Source: Defluviitaleaceae bacterium (lineage in GTDB: Bacteria > Bacillota > Clostridia > Lachnospirales > WQUN01). Taken from it: a stretch of 8,998 nucleotides of DNA. The translations under genes and the position numbers were made by a program. The stretch lies in contig WRHA01000338.1 of the NCBI GenBank assembly GCA_009783395.1, positions 1 through 8,998 on the forward strand. Reading direction: 5' to 3'. The notes under the pieces were generated by a model. The model was not told the DNA's origin and ran no database searches. It saw only the letters and a list, made by a program, of their open reading frames with translations. Positions within the stretch are counted from its first letter, which is position 1. Every line of letters starts with the position of its first letter. Of this stretch, positions 7,790-8,998 are shown one piece after another.

Positions 7790-7826
7790 AAGTTGGTGCG
7801 GGTAGTGTCACTACCCGCACCAACTT
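7790..7826. repeat. Perfect 37-bp palindrome with an extra half-repeat
   Basis: The arm AAGTTGGTGCGGGTAGTG (7790-7807) is followed by one base (T7808) and its exact reverse complement (7809-7826). As RNA it could form a 17-bp stem with a 3-base loop on either strand. A further direct copy of GTTGGTGCG sits at 7777-7785, 15 bases before the copy at 7792-7800, so it could compete for the right arm. No T-run follows on either strand, so it is a poor intrinsic terminator. It lies between divergent genes; an operator, a leader structure for leuA or a small REP-like element are the options. Confidence 0.85.
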
Positions 7827-7854
7827 TGTAAACTCCATTCATTCGTGGTAAAGT
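7826..7854 (+). promoter_or_regulatory. Weak candidate promoter for leuA
   Basis: TTGTAA (7826-7831, 4 of 6) and TAAAGT (7849-7854, 4 of 6) are 17 bases apart and about 30 bases before the leuA start. The -35 box abuts the palindrome, which would then act as an upstream operator. An alternative -10, TATAAC at 7741-7746 with a poor -35, would place the palindrome in the leuA leader RNA. I cannot decide between them. Confidence 0.3.
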
Positions 7855-7870
7855 ATTGCAAAAATATTAC

Positions 7871-7877
7871 AGAGGTG
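7871..7877 (+). promoter_or_regulatory. Ribosome binding site of leuA
   Basis: AGAGGTG is 7 bases before the ATG at 7885, a strong Shine-Dalgarno match that fixes the leuA start. It is identical to the site in front of the divergent lipoprotein gene. Confidence 0.85.
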
Positions 7878-7884
7878 ACAAAAA

Positions 7885-8998
7885 ATGAACCCGAAAAAAT
7901 ATCGCGCACCGCAAATCATGGATTTCCCCGCACGCACATGGCCCGGCAAAAAAATTTCCACCGCGCCCGAATGGTGCAGTGTTGACCTTCGCGACGGAAA
8001 CCAGTCGCTTGTTACGCCGCTTACACCGGAACAAAAACTGGAATTCTTTCAGTTTCTTGTGCGTGTTGGGTTTAAGGAAATTGAGGTGGGCTTTCCGTTT
8101 GCATCCGAGAGCGAGTTTAACTTTGTGCGCACGCTTATTGAGAAAAATCTAATCCCCGATGATGTAACGATTCAGGTGCTTACGCAATCGCGTGAGCCTG
8201 TGATTCGCAGAACTTTTGAGTCATTGCGCGGTGCGAAAAAGGCGACCGTTCATTTATATAACGCGACATCGCCGCTGTTTCGCGATGTTGTTTTCGGCAA
8301 ATCCAAGGAAGAAACGACCGAGCTTGCGGTTTTCGGGGCGGAAATGTTCGCCAAAATCGCGGCGGAATATAAGGCGGCGGGCGGATGCGAAGAATTTTCC
8401 TTCGAATATTCCCCCGAGTGCTTTTCGCAAACCGAGCCGGATTTTGCCATTGAGGTTTGCAACGCTGTGATTTCGCGCTGGGAAGGGTATCGCACGATTA
8501 TAAATTTGCCCTTTACCGTCGAGTCGCTAACACCGAATGTTCACGCGGATATGATTGAATATGTGTGCGGGAAATTGATAAATCGCAAAAAGATTACCGT
8601 AAGCCTGCACGCGCATAATGATCGCGGCACAGCGGTTGCGGCAACGGAGCTCTCTTTGCTTGCAGGTGCCGACCGCGTTGAAGGCACGCTTTTCGGCAAT
8701 GGTGAACGCACGGGAAACGCCGATATAATCACCCTCGCGATGAATTTATACTCACAGGGCATCGACCCGAAACTGGATTTTTCAAATATAAATGAGCTTG
8801 TTGAGGTGTATGAGGGGGCGTGCATGTTGCCTGTTCATCCCAGGCACCCCTATGCGGGAGAGCTTGTTTTCACGGCGTTTTCCGGCTCGCATCAGGATGC
8901 GATTCGCAAGGCAATGACAAAGCGCAAGCCCGACGATTTATGGGAAATCCCATACTTGCCAATCGACCCCGCCGATGTAGGGCGCGGCTACGAGCCGA
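7885..8998 (+). CDS. leuA: 2-isopropylmalate synthase LeuA, long form (3' partial)
   Basis: Condenses acetyl-CoA with 2-oxoisovalerate in the first committed step of leucine synthesis, in the cytosol. The frame is open to the window end: 371 residues of an expected 550 or so. It starts [20 protein letters not shown], typical of the long LeuA type that has an N-terminal extension before the TIM barrel. Motifs are [10 protein letters not shown] (31-40, with metal and substrate residues), FKEIEVGFP (63-71), LHAHNDRG (241-248; His242 and His244 are metal ligands), [18 protein letters not shown] (261-278) and FSGSHQDAI (332-340). The barrel and part of the linker are present; the C-terminal regulatory domain that senses leucine lies beyond the window. 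It is divergent from the FMN lipoprotein operon, and no other leu or ilv gene is visible. Identification is secure. Confidence 0.96.
   Translation, partial: MNPKKYRAPQIMDFPARTWPGKKISTAPEWCSVDLRDGNQSLVTPLTPEQKLEFFQFLVRVGFKEIEVGFPFASESEFNFVRTLIEKNLIPDDVTIQVLTQSREPVIRRTFESLRGAKKATVHLYNATSPLFRDVVFGKSKEETTELAVFGAEMFAKIAAEYKAAGGCEEFSFEYSPECFSQTEPDFAIEVCNAVISRWEGYRTIINLPFTVESLTPNVHADMIEYVCGKLINRKKITVSLHAHNDRGTAVAATELSLLAGADRVEGTLFGNGERTGNADIITLAMNLYSQGIDPKLDFSNINELVEVYEGACMLPVHPRHPYAGELVFTAFSGSHQDAIRKAMTKRKPDDLWEIPYLPIDPADVGRGYEP

Noticed and set aside
7777..7826. CRISPR-like or mobile-element end
   Set aside because: Only one palindrome and one extra half-copy; no regular spacers, no transposase gene and no flanking target duplication seen.
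7790..7830. Palindrome as a rho-independent terminator
   Set aside because: No T-run on either strand after the stem, and no gene ends here; both flanking genes start away from it.
7701..7838. Upstream extension of the FMN lipoprotein (ATG at 7838)
   Set aside because: Would place 46 residues before a textbook lipoprotein signal and run through the promoter and palindrome; the ATG at 7700 has a proper AGAGGTG site.
7741..7884. T-box or other known leader riboswitch before leuA
   Set aside because: I found no T-box consensus or other recognised aptamer core in this short interval.

Overview
The window is about 9 kb of ordinary, densely packed bacterial chromosome with intermediate GC. Strong AGAGGTG-type Shine-Dalgarno sites, many ATGA stop/start overlaps and the gene families present (PdxS, NusG domain II protein, Gx transporter, lipoprotein ApbE, long-form LeuA, four-helix-bundle chemoreceptor) suggest an anaerobic, motile Clostridia-like Bacillota. 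This is an inference from family content; no rRNA or other phylogenetic marker is present. I see no insertion sequence, CRISPR array, tRNA or rRNA.

Layout. (1) Positions 1-3844, plus strand: one tight operon, pdxS (5' end cut off) - cinA - NusG domain II membrane protein - Gx-family membrane protein - ApbE-type FAD:protein FMN transferase. Each junction is a 4-base XTGA overlap. The last is CTGA, which implies that apbE starts at a CTG codon. (2) Positions 3814-7700, minus strand: a two-gene operon read as a lipoprotein with four FMN_bind domains, then a 761-residue methyl-accepting chemotaxis protein 11 bases downstream. It converges on apbE and the two coding 3' ends overlap by 31 bp. (3) Positions 7701-7884: a divergent control region with a good sigma70-type promoter for the lipoprotein operon, a GGACA/TGTCC inverted repeat inside it, and a perfect 37-bp palindrome. 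(4) Position 7885 to the end, plus strand: leuA (2-isopropylmalate synthase), cut off at the window's 3' end.

How the genes may work together. ApbE enzymes attach FMN covalently to the threonine of [S/T]GATx[S/T] motifs in exported FMN_bind domains. The lipoprotein has four such motifs (Thr101, Thr242, Thr388, Thr509), so it could carry up to four FMN groups on the outer face of the membrane. The NusG-II / Gx / ApbE trio resembles EetA / EetB / FmnB of flavin-based extracellular electron transfer loci in Gram-positive bacteria, and the lipoprotein resembles an enlarged PplA. The most interesting point is that this flavin lipoprotein is co-transcribed with a chemoreceptor. This suggests a redox- or electron-acceptor-sensing chemotaxis module, which is a hypothesis from gene order. 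pdxS, cinA and leuA look like ordinary housekeeping genes.
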